DNA from: Pseudomonadota bacterium
GTDB taxonomy: Bacteria > Pseudomonadota > Alphaproteobacteria > UBA828
DNA length: 39,093 nt
Direction of reading: 5' to 3'
Assembly: GCA_027624955.1 (NCBI GenBank)
Contig: JAQBTG010000038.1
Coordinates: 1 to 39,093 of the forward strand
The notes under the pieces are model-generated. The model saw only the letters and a program-made list of their open reading frames with translations, was not told the DNA's origin and ran no database searches. This document shows, piece by piece, positions 17,123-25,915 of this stretch. The translations under genes were made by a program, and so were the position numbers. Within the stretch, counting starts at the first letter, position 1. Every line of letters begins with the position of its first letter.

Positions 17123-18475
17123 TCACGCCGTGGCGGCGGGGCGAACGAAGCGGCCGGCGCCACGGCGACCGACAAGTTCTCCGCCGCTATAGACCGGCTT
17201 GCCGCGGAGATAGGTCGCGCTGATCTGAGCGCCGAAGCGCATGCCGTCATAGGGGCTCCATTTCACGTTTGAAGCCATACCGCCGGCGTCGAAGGTCCAG
17301 TCTTTGGGCTCGACAACGATGAAGTCCGCGTCCGCGCCGGGCACCAAGGCGCCCTTCTGCGGATAGAGCCCAAAATGACGCGCGGGGCGCTCAGACAAAA
17401 GCGCCGCGATGCGGGTCGGGCTTAGTCCGCGGTCGCGAACGGCGCCGGTGTAAAGCGCGTAAAACAAGGTTTCCAGGCCGGGCACGCCGGAGCCATTTTT
17501 GAACATGTCGGGATTCGATTTTCGGCTCAGCGGCCACGCGACGTGATCCGACGAGACGAATTCAATCTCGTCGGCCATGAGTTTTTCCCACAACGCGGCG
17601 CGCTCATCCGCCGAGCGGATCGGCGGGTTTTGTTTGAGCCGGGCGCCGAGCTCGAGCACTTGATCTTCTTCAAAGGTGAGGTACTGCACGCAGGTCTCGG
17701 CGCTCGCCCGTACGCCGTCTTCGCGGTAGCGTCGCACATGATCAAATCCACGCGCGAGCGAGCTGTGCACGATGTGGCAGCGCACGCCGGTGACCCGGGC
17801 AATTTCAAAGACGGCGACATTTGCCGCCAGCTCCGCGACCGGCGGGCGGCTCGCACCATGGCTTTCCGGCGTGTTGCGCCGTTCGCTGTGCAGGCGCGCG
17901 GTCAGACGCTCGACGATCGTCGGGTCTTCATTGTGGAAGGCGACGGTAAGTCCGGTCTCAGCGATAACCGGAAAAATCTCAAACAGCTCGCCGGCGTCGA
18001 AACGTGGAAAGCGCACCGGGTGGTATTCATAGGTCGAGACTTTGAAGGCACAAGCGCCGGCCTCGGCCATCTCGATGATGCCCTCGGTGCCGGCGCCTTT
18101 TTTGGGCGTCGCATAAAGCGCGACGTCGACATAGGCGATTTTCTCCAGCGTCTCGACCTTGGCCTCGAGCAACTGGACGGTATTGACCGGCATCGGGTCG
18201 TCGAACGGCATATCGACGATGGTCGTCACACCGCCCGCCGCCGCGGCGACTGAGGCGTCTTCGAGCCCGGCGATGCCTTCCGCGCTGCCGGCATGTACTT
18301 GTCCGTCGATCACGCCGGGGAAGATCAGATTGCCGCCAGCATTGAGCGTCTCTCGGGCGTCCGGCGCCGGCCCAACGCCGATGGCGCCGATAGTTTCACC
18401 CTGGATGGCAAGATAGCCGTCCTTCAACACGCGGTCGGGCAGGACGAGGTCTCCGCGAACGACAAGATCGAACAT
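17123..18475 (-). CDS. Allantoinase/dihydropyrimidinase-type cyclic amidohydrolase
   Basis: This 450-residue enzyme of the amidohydrolase superfamily should hydrolyse a cyclic amide or ureide ring (hydantoin, dihydropyrimidine or allantoin type). Metal-site candidates are the carboxylated lysine K145 (ACAFKVST), H181 (AFHNED), H237 (HIVHSS) and D310 (SSDHVAWP). The first metal motif, normally HxH, reads Q59-V-H61 (IDGQVH), an unusual change. The C-terminal part resembles allantoinases (PGADADFIVVEP). The ATG at 18475 overlaps the upstream TGA by one base (TGATG) and has GGGGAGA before it, which argues for translational coupling. It is the last gene of a four-gene operon. Confidence 0.88.
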   Translation of the reverse strand: MFDLVVRGDLVLPDRVLKDGYLAIQGETIGAIGVGPAPDARETLNAGGNLIFPGVIDGQVHAGSAEGIAGLEDASVAAAAGGVTTIVDMPFDDPMPVNTVQLLEAKVETLEKIAYVDVALYATPKKGAGTEGIIEMAEAGACAFKVSTYEYHPVRFPRFDAGELFEIFPVIAETGLTVAFHNEDPTIVERLTARLHSERRNTPESHGASRPPVAELAANVAVFEIARVTGVRCHIVHSSLARGFDHVRRYREDGVRASAETCVQYLTFEEDQVLELGARLKQNPPIRSADERAALWEKLMADEIEFVSSDHVAWPLSRKSNPDMFKNGSGVPGLETLFYALYTGAVRDRGLSPTRIAALLSERPARHFGLYPQKGALVPGADADFIVVEPKDWTFDAGGMASNVKWSPYDGMRFGAQISATYLRGKPVYSGGELVGRRGAGRFVRPAATA

Positions 18476-19791
18476 CAGTTTGTCTCCCCATCCTGTTTGC
18501 CCGCCAGTGACGCGGCAGCGGCGGCGAGCACCTGCACCCCGGCGCAAAAATCATCGAGGTCCATTGCTTCCTCCGGATTGTGACTACCATGGGCATTGCG
18601 CACCAGTACCATCGCCGCCGGAATTCCGGCGCGGTGAAACACCGCCGCGTCGTGGCCGACGGTGGCAAAGCGCCGCGTCGGGATATTGAGTGCCACCGCG
18701 GTCTCTTCGAGGATCGTCCGCAACGCCGCATCGAGCGGCGCCGGCGCGTTGCCGACGCACTCGCCGAGCGCGAATTCCACCCGGCGCCGGGGGCCGATTT
18801 CGGCGGCGAGTTCTTGGACCCGGTTACGGCAGGCATCAAGGAAAGCCTCGGTAGTGCCGCCAAAGTTAAGCGTGAAGTCGCAGCGCCCCGGCACCTTGGT
18901 CATGCCGTGTTGGGCGCTGTCGGTATAGAGCTTGCCGACCGTAAATACCGTGTCGGGCACACCGCGCGCCTCCTCCGATATCCAGAATTCGTCGAGCCCG
19001 TGGAGCAATTCGCTGACGGCGAGAACGGCGTCCTGCCGGTAGGCGCGTGGCGTGGCACCGGAATGATCATAACGGCCCGTGCAACTTGCATAGGGCCAGC
19101 GCACATTGCCGCGAATCATGGTCGGAATCGCCACTTGAACGCCTTCACCGACGAGAACCGGACCCTGTTCGATATGCAGTTCGAGAAATGCCCGCGTGCC
19201 GGCCGGCGTGATCTCCGGCGCGCTTTCATTACGCAACGCATCGACATCAACGTCGACATCGCTCATGTGCTCGGCGAGCGTGCGGTTCGTATCGCCGCGG
19301 CGCAAACTATCGAGCATGTCGTGCGGCAGGGACCCGAGCGCCAGGCGGCTGCCGATGAACGGGATGCCGAACCAGACACTCTCTTCTCCGCGAATACCGA
19401 GCGAAACGATATCGCAATCCGGCACCCAGCCGATATCGCGCAATGCCGCCTGGACGACGAGCCCGGCGATAAACCCGGCCAGGCCATCGAAATGACCGCC
19501 GGTCTGGACCGAATCGAGATGCGAGCCCATCATCACCACCGGCTTGGGCGGCACCTTCCCTGGCAAAGTGCAGCGCAGATTTCCGGCCCGGTCGTAATCC
19601 ACGGCGAGTCCGATTTCACGCGCCGCGCCGGCCAGTATGTCCGCAGCGGCCTGATCCGTGGCGCTCCACGACGGCCTGGTGACGCCAATACCGTCCTGGC
19701 TCGCAGCACGAATTTCATCGAACAGTTTAGCCGCCATTGCGGTGCGGCCGGCCACCGCGGCGGAGAGCGCCGCCACGTCGACACCGCTCAT
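18475..19791 (-). CDS. M20-family N-carbamoyl amino acid hydrolase/allantoate amidohydrolase
   Basis: This 438-residue Zn- or Mn-dependent hydrolase is of the hydantoinase/carbamoylase branch of family M20. It removes a carbamoyl group from ureido acids, releasing ammonia and CO2. Metal ligands are visible: H91 in GSHLDSV, D102 in GGHFDG, E136/E137 in RGEESVWFG, H206 in LELHIEQG and H404 in GSHNPEE. The central dimerisation domain carries the DHSGATP segment. It lies between the flavoenzyme gene (four-base ATGA overlap) and the amidohydrolase gene (one-base overlap), as expected of enzymes acting one after the other. Allantoate or an N-carbamoyl amino acid are the likeliest substrate classes. 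Confidence 0.9.
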   Translation of the reverse strand: MSGVDVAALSAAVAGRTAMAAKLFDEIRAASQDGIGVTRPSWSATDQAAADILAGAAREIGLAVDYDRAGNLRCTLPGKVPPKPVVMMGSHLDSVQTGGHFDGLAGFIAGLVVQAALRDIGWVPDCDIVSLGIRGEESVWFGIPFIGSRLALGSLPHDMLDSLRRGDTNRTLAEHMSDVDVDVDALRNESAPEITPAGTRAFLELHIEQGPVLVGEGVQVAIPTMIRGNVRWPYASCTGRYDHSGATPRAYRQDAVLAVSELLHGLDEFWISEEARGVPDTVFTVGKLYTDSAQHGMTKVPGRCDFTLNFGGTTEAFLDACRNRVQELAAEIGPRRRVEFALGECVGNAPAPLDAALRTILEETAVALNIPTRRFATVGHDAAVFHRAGIPAAMVLVRNAHGSHNPEEAMDLDDFCAGVQVLAAAAASLAGKQDGETN

Positions 19792-20792
19792 GGTGCAAAC
19801 ACGTCCATAATTTCATCATAATTTCGGCTGAGCGGGATCAGGATCATTTGATCAAGCCCGGCATCCATCCAGCGCTGGGCGCTGGCAACGCATTCATCCG
19901 GCGTGCCGTAGGCGATGAGATCCCCGACCATGGCATCGTCGACCAGTGCCATGGCATCTTCGATACCGCCCGGGCGCGGCGGCCAGCCGCCCATCACCTG
20001 TTTGATCTCAGCCAGCCGGTCTTCGGGAAACTCCCAGGCCTTGGCGAAATGCGGCTGCTGGCCGAGATATTGGGTCACCAGCCGCTTGGCGTCATAGAGC
20101 GCCTTGCCGCGATCGGCATTCATGGAGATGTTGACGAGCTGTATCTTCTCGACATCGTCGAGGCTGCGCCCGGCGCGCGCGGCACCGATGGCCATGCGCT
20201 CGAGGGAGCGCACCGTATAGGACGGCGAGAGGATGCCGTTGATCAGCGCACCATCGGCAATCTCGCCGGTAAGCTCCATCATTTTTGGGCCGGTTGGGCC
20301 GATGAATATTTTGACGTCCGGCGGTACGCGCGCATCGCCATGGCCGAGATCGAGGGTGAGATCGCGCACTTTGACCAGATCGCCCTCGAAGCTCACGCCT
20401 TCCTCAAGCGCCAGCAAGCGGCGCAGCACGCCGATATATTCGCGCATTTGGGTAAGCGGCTTTTTGCGGTCGATGCCCTGCTTCCAGGCGAGCGGGTCCC
20501 AATAGGCACCGAGGCCGAGGTTCATGCGCCCGGGCGCGAGATTGTCGAGGGTGGCGAAGGTCACCGCCATCAGCGCCGGGCCGCGTGTCCAACTATTGAC
20601 GATGCAGGTGCCGAGGCGGACGCGCTCGGTGACGGCGGCCATGGCGCCCAGCACCGATATGGCGTCGCGCGCGAGCCGCGTCTCGGTGACCCACAGTGAA
20701 TCATACCCCAGCGCCTCGGCCTTGACGGCAAGGCGCAGCTGCTCCCGCACGCTGGGACGATCGAGAAAACCGAATCCAATTTTTTGTGTCAT
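19788..20792 (-). CDS. Luciferase-like (LLM) F420/FMN-dependent oxidoreductase
   Basis: This 334-residue TIM-barrel flavoenzyme has the AEALGYDSLWVTE segment, RVRLGTCIVNSWTR strand and NLGLGAYWDP region typical of the F420/methylene-H4MPT-reductase-like branch of the luciferase superfamily. It could be a monooxygenase, like RutA which oxidatively opens uracil, or a reductase; the sequence does not decide. The gene ends in a four-base ATGA overlap with the M20 hydrolase start and follows the oxygenase gene by 61 bases, so it belongs to the N-heterocycle-type operon. AGGG lies about 12 bases before the ATG. It is not closely similar by eye to the LLM protein at 9839. Confidence 0.87.
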   Translation of the reverse strand: MTQKIGFGFLDRPSVREQLRLAVKAEALGYDSLWVTETRLARDAISVLGAMAAVTERVRLGTCIVNSWTRGPALMAVTFATLDNLAPGRMNLGLGAYWDPLAWKQGIDRKKPLTQMREYIGVLRRLLALEEGVSFEGDLVKVRDLTLDLGHGDARVPPDVKIFIGPTGPKMMELTGEIADGALINGILSPSYTVRSLERMAIGAARAGRSLDDVEKIQLVNISMNADRGKALYDAKRLVTQYLGQQPHFAKAWEFPEDRLAEIKQVMGGWPPRPGGIEDAMALVDDAMVGDLIAYGTPDECVASAQRWMDAGLDQMILIPLSRNYDEIMDVFAP

Positions 20793-20853
20793 CGAAGATC
20801 ATCCCTTCCGCTCTTTTCGCAAGCGGTGTGCGCCAGCGTAAGGATGCCGGGGT

Positions 20854-21867
20854 TTATTGGGCGCTTGCTTCGTCGAGCAGAGGTTGGCGGCTGAGGTCGA
20901 CTTTGCGCGCAACATGGACGCCTGAAGTGATGCGCTCATAGCGTGGCGGATTAGCCGCAGTGGTGCAGGTCGGCAAGCATTCGACGACGGCGTCATAGTT
21001 TGGCTGGTGAAAAAACAACAGCGAGAGGCGGCTGCTATTCGCCTCTGCGCGCGGCGGATTGACCACGCGATGGATGGTGGAGCGCCAGCGGTCGTTAGTC
21101 CATTCGGCCATCAGGTCGCCAAGATTGACAGTGAACGTTCCCGGGATGCAGGGCACGTCCGACCAGGCGCCGTCCTTGCCGCGGACCTGAAGGCCGCCGA
21201 CCGGCGAGTCCGAGGAGACGATGGTGAGACTGCCGTAATCCGAATGCGGCCCGCAGCGCAGCTGACCTTCGGCCGGCGCTGTCAGTTGCGGCGGATAGTA
21301 AGACGCGGTGAAGTTGGTGATGTGTTTGTCGATCTTGTCGGCGAAGAATGTCTCGTCGAGACCAAGCGCGACGGCAAATATCCGCATGAGATCGCCGGCC
21401 AGACGCTCCATCTCTTTATAGTAGGCTTGCCACAGCGCGCGCATCTCGGACGGGTTGTCGGACCACAAATTGGCCGCGAAGAAGCGCCAGCCGTCCGGCC
21501 CGTAATGATATTCGTCATAGGCATGATCGGACGGGCCGCTGACGAAACATTCGCGCCAATCAGGCGCGTTTTGATGCTCGTCCATGCTGTATGCCACGTC
21601 CTCGCTGCCGACCGCCATGAACCCGCGGTAGCGGTCGGGCGGCATCTTGACGCGAAGCTTCTCCCAGTGCGGTAGATCGAAAAAGGCGCGGGTAACGCGG
21701 CGCATTGCCTCGCTCTGTGCCTCGGCCACGCCATGCCCCGAAATCACCAGGAAGCCGATGTTGCGGCAGGCATCATCAACCTGAGCCGCGACACGCGCTT
21801 TGGCTTCAGCGCCACCCGAAAGGAAGGGCTCTATATCGATAACTGGAACAAGAGACTCCGCCATCAT
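20854..21867 (-). CDS. Isopenicillin-N-synthase-like 2-oxoglutarate/Fe(II) dioxygenase
   Basis: This 337-residue non-haem iron oxygenase has an N-terminal DIOX_N region (VPVIDIEPFL, NIGFLVISGHG) and a C-terminal double-stranded beta-helix domain. The iron ligands are H208 and D210 (GPHSDYGSL) and H266 (STIHRVVNP). R280 and S282 (RLSLLFF) are the pair that holds the 2-oxoglutarate carboxylate. It probably hydroxylates or desaturates a small molecule. AGGGAG upstream supports starting at the ATG-ATG pair 21867/21864, not at the longer frame opening at 21915. It is the first gene of the operon and so may catalyse the entry step. The substrate is unknown. Confidence 0.9.
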   Translation of the reverse strand: MMAESLVPVIDIEPFLSGGAEAKARVAAQVDDACRNIGFLVISGHGVAEAQSEAMRRVTRAFFDLPHWEKLRVKMPPDRYRGFMAVGSEDVAYSMDEHQNAPDWRECFVSGPSDHAYDEYHYGPDGWRFFAANLWSDNPSEMRALWQAYYKEMERLAGDLMRIFAVALGLDETFFADKIDKHITNFTASYYPPQLTAPAEGQLRCGPHSDYGSLTIVSSDSPVGGLQVRGKDGAWSDVPCIPGTFTVNLGDLMAEWTNDRWRSTIHRVVNPPRAEANSSRLSLLFFHQPNYDAVVECLPTCTTAANPPRYERITSGVHVARKVDLSRQPLLDEASAQ

Positions 21868-22017
21868 CTGATCTCCCTCACCCGCCGCCGCCCCAAACGG
21901 AGCAGCAGTTGTCACATCTTCACAAAGTACAGTCGCCGACCCTTTCGATCATAGCCAACTCCAACGGCTGATGAAACGGTTTCGCCAGTGCTGCTCTCGA
22001 GGCCATAGCTCGACTAT

Positions 22018-22320
22018 TCAAAACGCGTGTTTGTCGGCCTCGGCTTTGAATTTTTCTACTTTTTCTGGCGTCGTCTCAGTCTGATAATTTTCTTTCCATT
22101 CGTCATATGTCATGCCGTAGACGACCTCGCGCGCTTCATCGAAGGACAGCTCAACGCCGCGCTCCTTGGCCGCCGCCAAATACCATTTGGAAAGGCAATT
22201 GCGGCAAAAGCCGGCCAAGTTCATCAGGTCGATATTCTGTACATCGGTACGCTTGCGCAAATATGCGGTGAGACCGCGAAACGCCGCCGCTTCCAGTTCT
22301 ATCCGTGTCTGATCGTCCAT
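22018..22320 (-). CDS. DUF1244 family protein
   Basis: A 100-residue soluble protein that matches my memory of the small DUF1244 family common in alpha- and gammaproteobacteria. Features are the ELEAAAFRGLTAYL helix, NLAGFCRNCLSKWY with a conserved CxxC, and YGMTYDEWKENYQ. The function of the family is not established; the CxxC could bind metal or be redox-active. GGGAG precedes the ATG at 22320; a longer frame from 22353 adds eleven residues without a better signal. It is divergent from the EamA permease across a region carrying five 12-base repeats. Confidence 0.85.
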   Translation of the reverse strand: MDDQTRIELEAAAFRGLTAYLRKRTDVQNIDLMNLAGFCRNCLSKWYLAAAKERGVELSFDEAREVVYGMTYDEWKENYQTETTPEKVEKFKAEADKHAF

Positions 22321-22356
22321 CTCTCTGCTCCCGTTTTGGATCGCGATTGCCACAAT

Positions 22357-22417
22357 GAAATACCGTGCGAATTACCGTGTGAATTACTGTGTGATTTACT
22401 GTGGTGAATTCCCGTGT
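22357..22417. repeat. Five degenerate 12-base direct repeats between divergent genes
   Basis: The units are GAAATACCGTGC, GAATTACCGTGT, GAATTACTGTGT, GATTTACTGTGG and, after one extra base, GAATTCCCGTGT. They fill most of the 128 bases between the DUF1244 start and the EamA start. Direct repeats of this size in a divergent promoter region may be binding sites for a regulator of one or both genes, or may just be a decayed minisatellite. Confidence 0.8.
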
Positions 22418-22448
22418 CGTATCCGCCTGTGAGTACGTATAACAGCGC

Positions 22449-23342
22449 ATGCGCTTCTCCCCAACCGCCAGCTTCGGCTTACCGGCGCTCGCCATCGGTG
22501 TGCTGTTTATTTCCTTCTCGCCGGTGCTGGTGCAGGTGAGCGAGGTTGGACCCAGCGCGACGGCGGTTTACCGCATGCTTTTCGCGCTGCCGGCGCTGAC
22601 CGCCTGGATGGTGCTGGAGCGGCGCCCGGAACATGTGCCGCTGCGCAAGCTGAAGATGCGCGATTGGGGATTGCTGGCGCTCGCCGGTCTGTTGTTCACC
22701 GGTGATCTCGTGTCCTGGCATAGCGCTATCCGCATGAGCGGCATCGCCAACGCTACGTTTCTCGCCCATCTTTCGACGCCGATCGTCTCGCTCGGCGCCT
22801 GGTTGCTGTTTCGCGAGCGCCTCACCTGGGGCTTCATGACCGGCTTGGTGCTCGCCATGGCCGGCACCGCGCTAATCATGGGCACCAGCATACTCGAGCC
22901 CAGCGGCAATTTGTTGGGCGACGGGCTCGGCCTGTTGACGGCGTTTTTCTACGGCACTTATCTGCTCGCCATCAAACAGCTGCGTGACAGCCTGCCGAGC
23001 GGCTTGATCATGGCCGTCACCAGCGTCTTTAGCCTGATTGGGTTGTTGGTCGCGGCGTTGGTGATAGGCGATGAATTGATTCCGGTGACGCTGTTGGGTT
23101 GGGGGACGCTGGTCGCCATCGGATTGTTGATCCACAGCGGTGGCCAGGGATTGATCACGGTCGCGTTCCGCCATCTCAGCGCGTCTTTTGCGTCAGTGGC
23201 ACTGCTCGCGACGCCAGTTCTCGCGGCTCTTTTCGGCTGGCTATTGCTCGGCGAAACACTGACGCTTTTGCAGAGCCTGGGCTGCGCCGCCGTGCTGGCC
23301 GGCATCGCACTTTCACAACGTCTCGGCGCTACCAAGAAATGA
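22449..23342 (+). CDS. EamA-family drug/metabolite transporter
   Basis: This 297-residue inner-membrane permease has about ten hydrophobic helices in two EamA repeats. The first repeat has SEVGPSATAVYRMLFALPAL in separated pieces and AIRMSGIANATFLAHLSTP; the second ends with TPVLAALFGWLLLGETLT and a short basic tail. Its TGA overlaps the ATG of the following MFS gene (ATGA), so the two are translationally coupled. A metabolite exporter is likely, but the cargo is unknown. The ribosome-binding site is weak and the start is taken from the family's first helix. It begins a plus-strand run that continues to glycerate kinase and pyruvate kinase. Confidence 0.88.
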   Translation: MRFSPTASFGLPALAIGVLFISFSPVLVQVSEVGPSATAVYRMLFALPALTAWMVLERRPEHVPLRKLKMRDWGLLALAGLLFTGDLVSWHSAIRMSGIANATFLAHLSTPIVSLGAWLLFRERLTWGFMTGLVLAMAGTALIMGTSILEPSGNLLGDGLGLLTAFFYGTYLLAIKQLRDSLPSGLIMAVTSVFSLIGLLVAALVIGDELIPVTLLGWGTLVAIGLLIHSGGQGLITVAFRHLSASFASVALLATPVLAALFGWLLLGETLTLLQSLGCAAVLAGIALSQRLGATKK

Positions 23343-24619
23343 TCGGGAAACGCGGCATAGCAGGCGTGCCCGGGGCAGCCGCCGCGCCCTGGCTGTTTTG
23401 GCTGACCGCGGCGGCGCTGTTCGGATATGGCCATCTCACACGGGTGGCGCCGGGCAGCATGGTCGACGCCCTGATGCGAGATTTCGCCGTGGGCGCCGCA
23501 GCGCTCGGCAATATCTCAGCGATGTATTGGTACGCCTATTCGATATTTCAGATTCCCGGCGGCTTCCTGGTCGACCGTTTCGGCCCGACCCGGATCATTG
23601 CGATCAGCGCCGTTCTTTGTGCCGGTGGTGGGTTGTTGTTCGCCTATGCGCCGAGCGTCGAGGCCGCCAATGCCGGGCGTTTCATCACCGGCGCGGGCGG
23701 CGCGGCACTCTATGCCTGTTGCGTCAAAATCGCCCACGCATCGTTCGATTCCAAGCGTTTCGCGCTCCTGGGCGGCGCCACAATTCTGATCGGCATGTTT
23801 GGCGCCGCGCTCGGACAAGCGCCGCTCGCGGCGCTTATCGAGATTGACGGCTGGCGGCCGGTGATGTTTTGGGTCGCCCTCGCGGCCCTACCGCTTGGCG
23901 CGTTGGTCTTTATCGGCCGCCGCAGCCGGCGCGCGGAAGCCGGCCGAGCGGTGCATTCGCGCGAACTCTTCGGGCTCATGCGCGACGTTGCGCGGTTACG
24001 GCAATATTGGATCATTACCCTGTTCGCCATGATGGTTGCCGGGCCCGCCATCTCCTTTCCCGTGTGGGGCATCGCCTATTATATGCAGGTGCTGGACTAC
24101 GCCCGGGCCGAGGCGGCGATCTTTACCACGGTGGCGCTGTTGGGCTGGGCCGCGGGCTCGCTTTCCGCCGGTTGGATCACCGGCCATGTGCGGCGGCGCA
24201 AGATCATTGCGGTGGCCCAGGCGCTGATGGGGCTGCTCGGCTGGTCGCTTTTTGTTGCCTTTCCCGGTCTTCCCGAAATTGTGCATTACATCTTGATGCT
24301 GCTGATCGGGCTTTCCGCCGGCGGCATCGTGGTGAGCTTCATTCTGATCGCCGATATCTGCCCGCCGCGTGCCGTCGGCACGGCGATCGGCATCTCCAAT
24401 ACTGTGGTCATGCTGCTGAGCGCCGCGATTTTACTAATCATGGGCTTTGTACTCGATCTATTGTGGACCGGCGAAATTGTGGACGGCGTGCGGATTTATT
24501 CGTCGTTCGCGTTCCGCATGGCCTATCTCGCCATGCCGGCGGCGTCCCTGGCGGCGGTGGTGGCCGCGCTAGCGATACGCGAGCGGCCGAACCCGGAGAA
24601 CAAGGAAAGTTTCACATGA
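23339..24619 (+). CDS. Major facilitator superfamily (MFS) transporter
   Basis: This 426-residue, twelve-helix inner-membrane carrier carries the family's cytoplasmic loop 2-3 motif as GGFLVDRFGPTRII, and a matching basic loop (GHVRRRKIIAV) in the second half. The ATG at 23339 overlaps the EamA stop by four bases; a frame open from 23099 is an overlap with the EamA gene and is not the start. The gene lies 16 bases upstream of glycerate 2-kinase. A carboxylate or sugar-acid uptake role would suit that context, but this is inference from position only. Confidence 0.88.
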   Translation: MIGKRGIAGVPGAAAAPWLFWLTAAALFGYGHLTRVAPGSMVDALMRDFAVGAAALGNISAMYWYAYSIFQIPGGFLVDRFGPTRIIAISAVLCAGGGLLFAYAPSVEAANAGRFITGAGGAALYACCVKIAHASFDSKRFALLGGATILIGMFGAALGQAPLAALIEIDGWRPVMFWVALAALPLGALVFIGRRSRRAEAGRAVHSRELFGLMRDVARLRQYWIITLFAMMVAGPAISFPVWGIAYYMQVLDYARAEAAIFTTVALLGWAAGSLSAGWITGHVRRRKIIAVAQALMGLLGWSLFVAFPGLPEIVHYILMLLIGLSAGGIVVSFILIADICPPRAVGTAIGISNTVVMLLSAAILLIMGFVLDLLWTGEIVDGVRIYSSFAFRMAYLAMPAASLAAVVAALAIRERPNPENKESFT

Positions 24620-24635
24620 AACTGATTGCCCGATC

Positions 24636-25889
24636 ATGACCCTGCCCGCACGCCAGCTCCTGCGCGACATGTTTGATGCCGCCGTGAACGCGGCGCAGCC
24701 GGCGCTGTGTCTGCCGCCCTATTTGCCATCGCCGCCGAGCGGGCGAACGGTTGTCATCGGCGCCGGCAAGGCCGGCGGCGCGATGGCGCGCGCGGTTGAG
24801 GATAATTTTTCGGGGCCGGTGGAGGGCTTGGTGGTCACGCGCTACGGCCACACCATGCAAACCGAACATATAGAGATCGTTGAGGCATCCCATCCGGTGC
24901 CGGACGCGGCCGGCGCTGACGCCGCCCGGCGCATCCTCGAACTGGCGCACGGCCTGCAACAAGATGATCTTGCGCTTTGTCTGATATCCGGTGGCGGCTC
25001 CGCCCTTCTCTCCCTGCCGGCACCGGGCCTGGGGCTCGACGACAAACAGCAGGTAACCTCGGCGCTGTTGCGTTCGGGCGCCACTATTTCCGAGATCAAT
25101 TGCGTGCGCAAACACCTCTCGGCGATCAAGGGTGGGCGTCTCGCCGCCGCCTGCCATCCGGCACGGGTGGTGACGCTGGCGATCTCCGACGTGCCCGGCG
25201 ACGATCCAGCAGTGATCGCCTCCGGCCCTACTGTGCCCGACCCCACGACCTTCGCCGATGCCAGCGCCGTGATAAAAAAATATGCCATCGACGCACCGGC
25301 AAACGTGGTGGATCACCTGCAGGCCGCCCAGGAAGAAAGCCCGAAGCCGAATGATGCACGCCTGGCGCACGCCGAATTTCGCCTCATCGCGACGCCCGCG
25401 GCGGCGCTTGAGGCGGCCGGCAAAATCGCGCGCCAGGCCGGCTATTCGGTGCGCCTGTTGGGCGATGCGTTGGAAGGCGATGCCGGTGATATGGCGCGCG
25501 TCCAGGCGGCACTGGCAGCCGAATGCGCGCCGGGAACGGTTCTGCTGTCGGGCGGCGAAGCGACGGTCACCGTTACCGGCGGCGGGCGCGGCGGCCCCAA
25601 CGCGGAATATGCCCTGGCACTGGCGCTGGCGCTCGACGGCCGCGACGGTATATGGGCAATGGCCTGCGACACAGACGGCATCGATGGCACTGAAGACAAT
25701 GCCGGCGCACTAATCGCGCCGGACAGCTTGGCGCGCGCCGCCACGCTCGGTGAGAGCGCCATCCAGCGCCTCGGCAACAATGATGCCTATGGCTTTTTTC
25801 TGGCGCTCGGCGATCTCGTCATGTCCGGCCCGACAATGACCAACGTTAATGATTTCCGTGCCATTCTTATCGATACTGGTTCGGACTAG
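24636..25889 (+). CDS. ttuD: Glycerate 2-kinase (MOFRL family)
   Basis: This 417-residue enzyme belongs to the class II glycerate kinase family, also annotated as hydroxypyruvate reductase TtuD or GckA. It phosphorylates D-glycerate to 2-phosphoglycerate with ATP. Key motifs are GAGKAGGAM (42-50, with the catalytic-region lysine K45), SGGGSALL (118-125), the NCVRKHLSAIKGG helix and the C-terminal MOFRL domain with LSGGEATVTV and GRGGPNAEYAL. The pyruvate kinase gene follows 26 bases downstream. In related bacteria such as Agrobacterium the same pair forms part of tartrate or glycerate use, so together with glcDEF opposite it points to salvage of C2/C3 acids. Confidence 0.92.
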   Translation: MTLPARQLLRDMFDAAVNAAQPALCLPPYLPSPPSGRTVVIGAGKAGGAMARAVEDNFSGPVEGLVVTRYGHTMQTEHIEIVEASHPVPDAAGADAARRILELAHGLQQDDLALCLISGGGSALLSLPAPGLGLDDKQQVTSALLRSGATISEINCVRKHLSAIKGGRLAAACHPARVVTLAISDVPGDDPAVIASGPTVPDPTTFADASAVIKKYAIDAPANVVDHLQAAQEESPKPNDARLAHAEFRLIATPAAALEAAGKIARQAGYSVRLLGDALEGDAGDMARVQAALAAECAPGTVLLSGGEATVTVTGGGRGGPNAEYALALALALDGRDGIWAMACDTDGIDGTEDNAGALIAPDSLARAATLGESAIQRLGNNDAYGFFLALGDLVMSGPTMTNVNDFRAILIDTGSD

Positions 25890-25915
25890 GCTGAGTTGTT
25901 AGGGTAAGCGAGAAA

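Noticed and set aside
17543-18253. 236-codon plus-strand frame opposite the amidohydrolase
   Set aside because: No recognisable domain or ribosome-binding site; it mirrors a clearly real gene.
18580-19821. 413-codon plus-strand open frame opposite the M20 hydrolase
   Set aside because: Its translation is rich in Arg, His and Gly with no family motif, and it lies exactly opposite a gene with all its metal ligands. Long antisense frames are common in GC-rich coding DNA.
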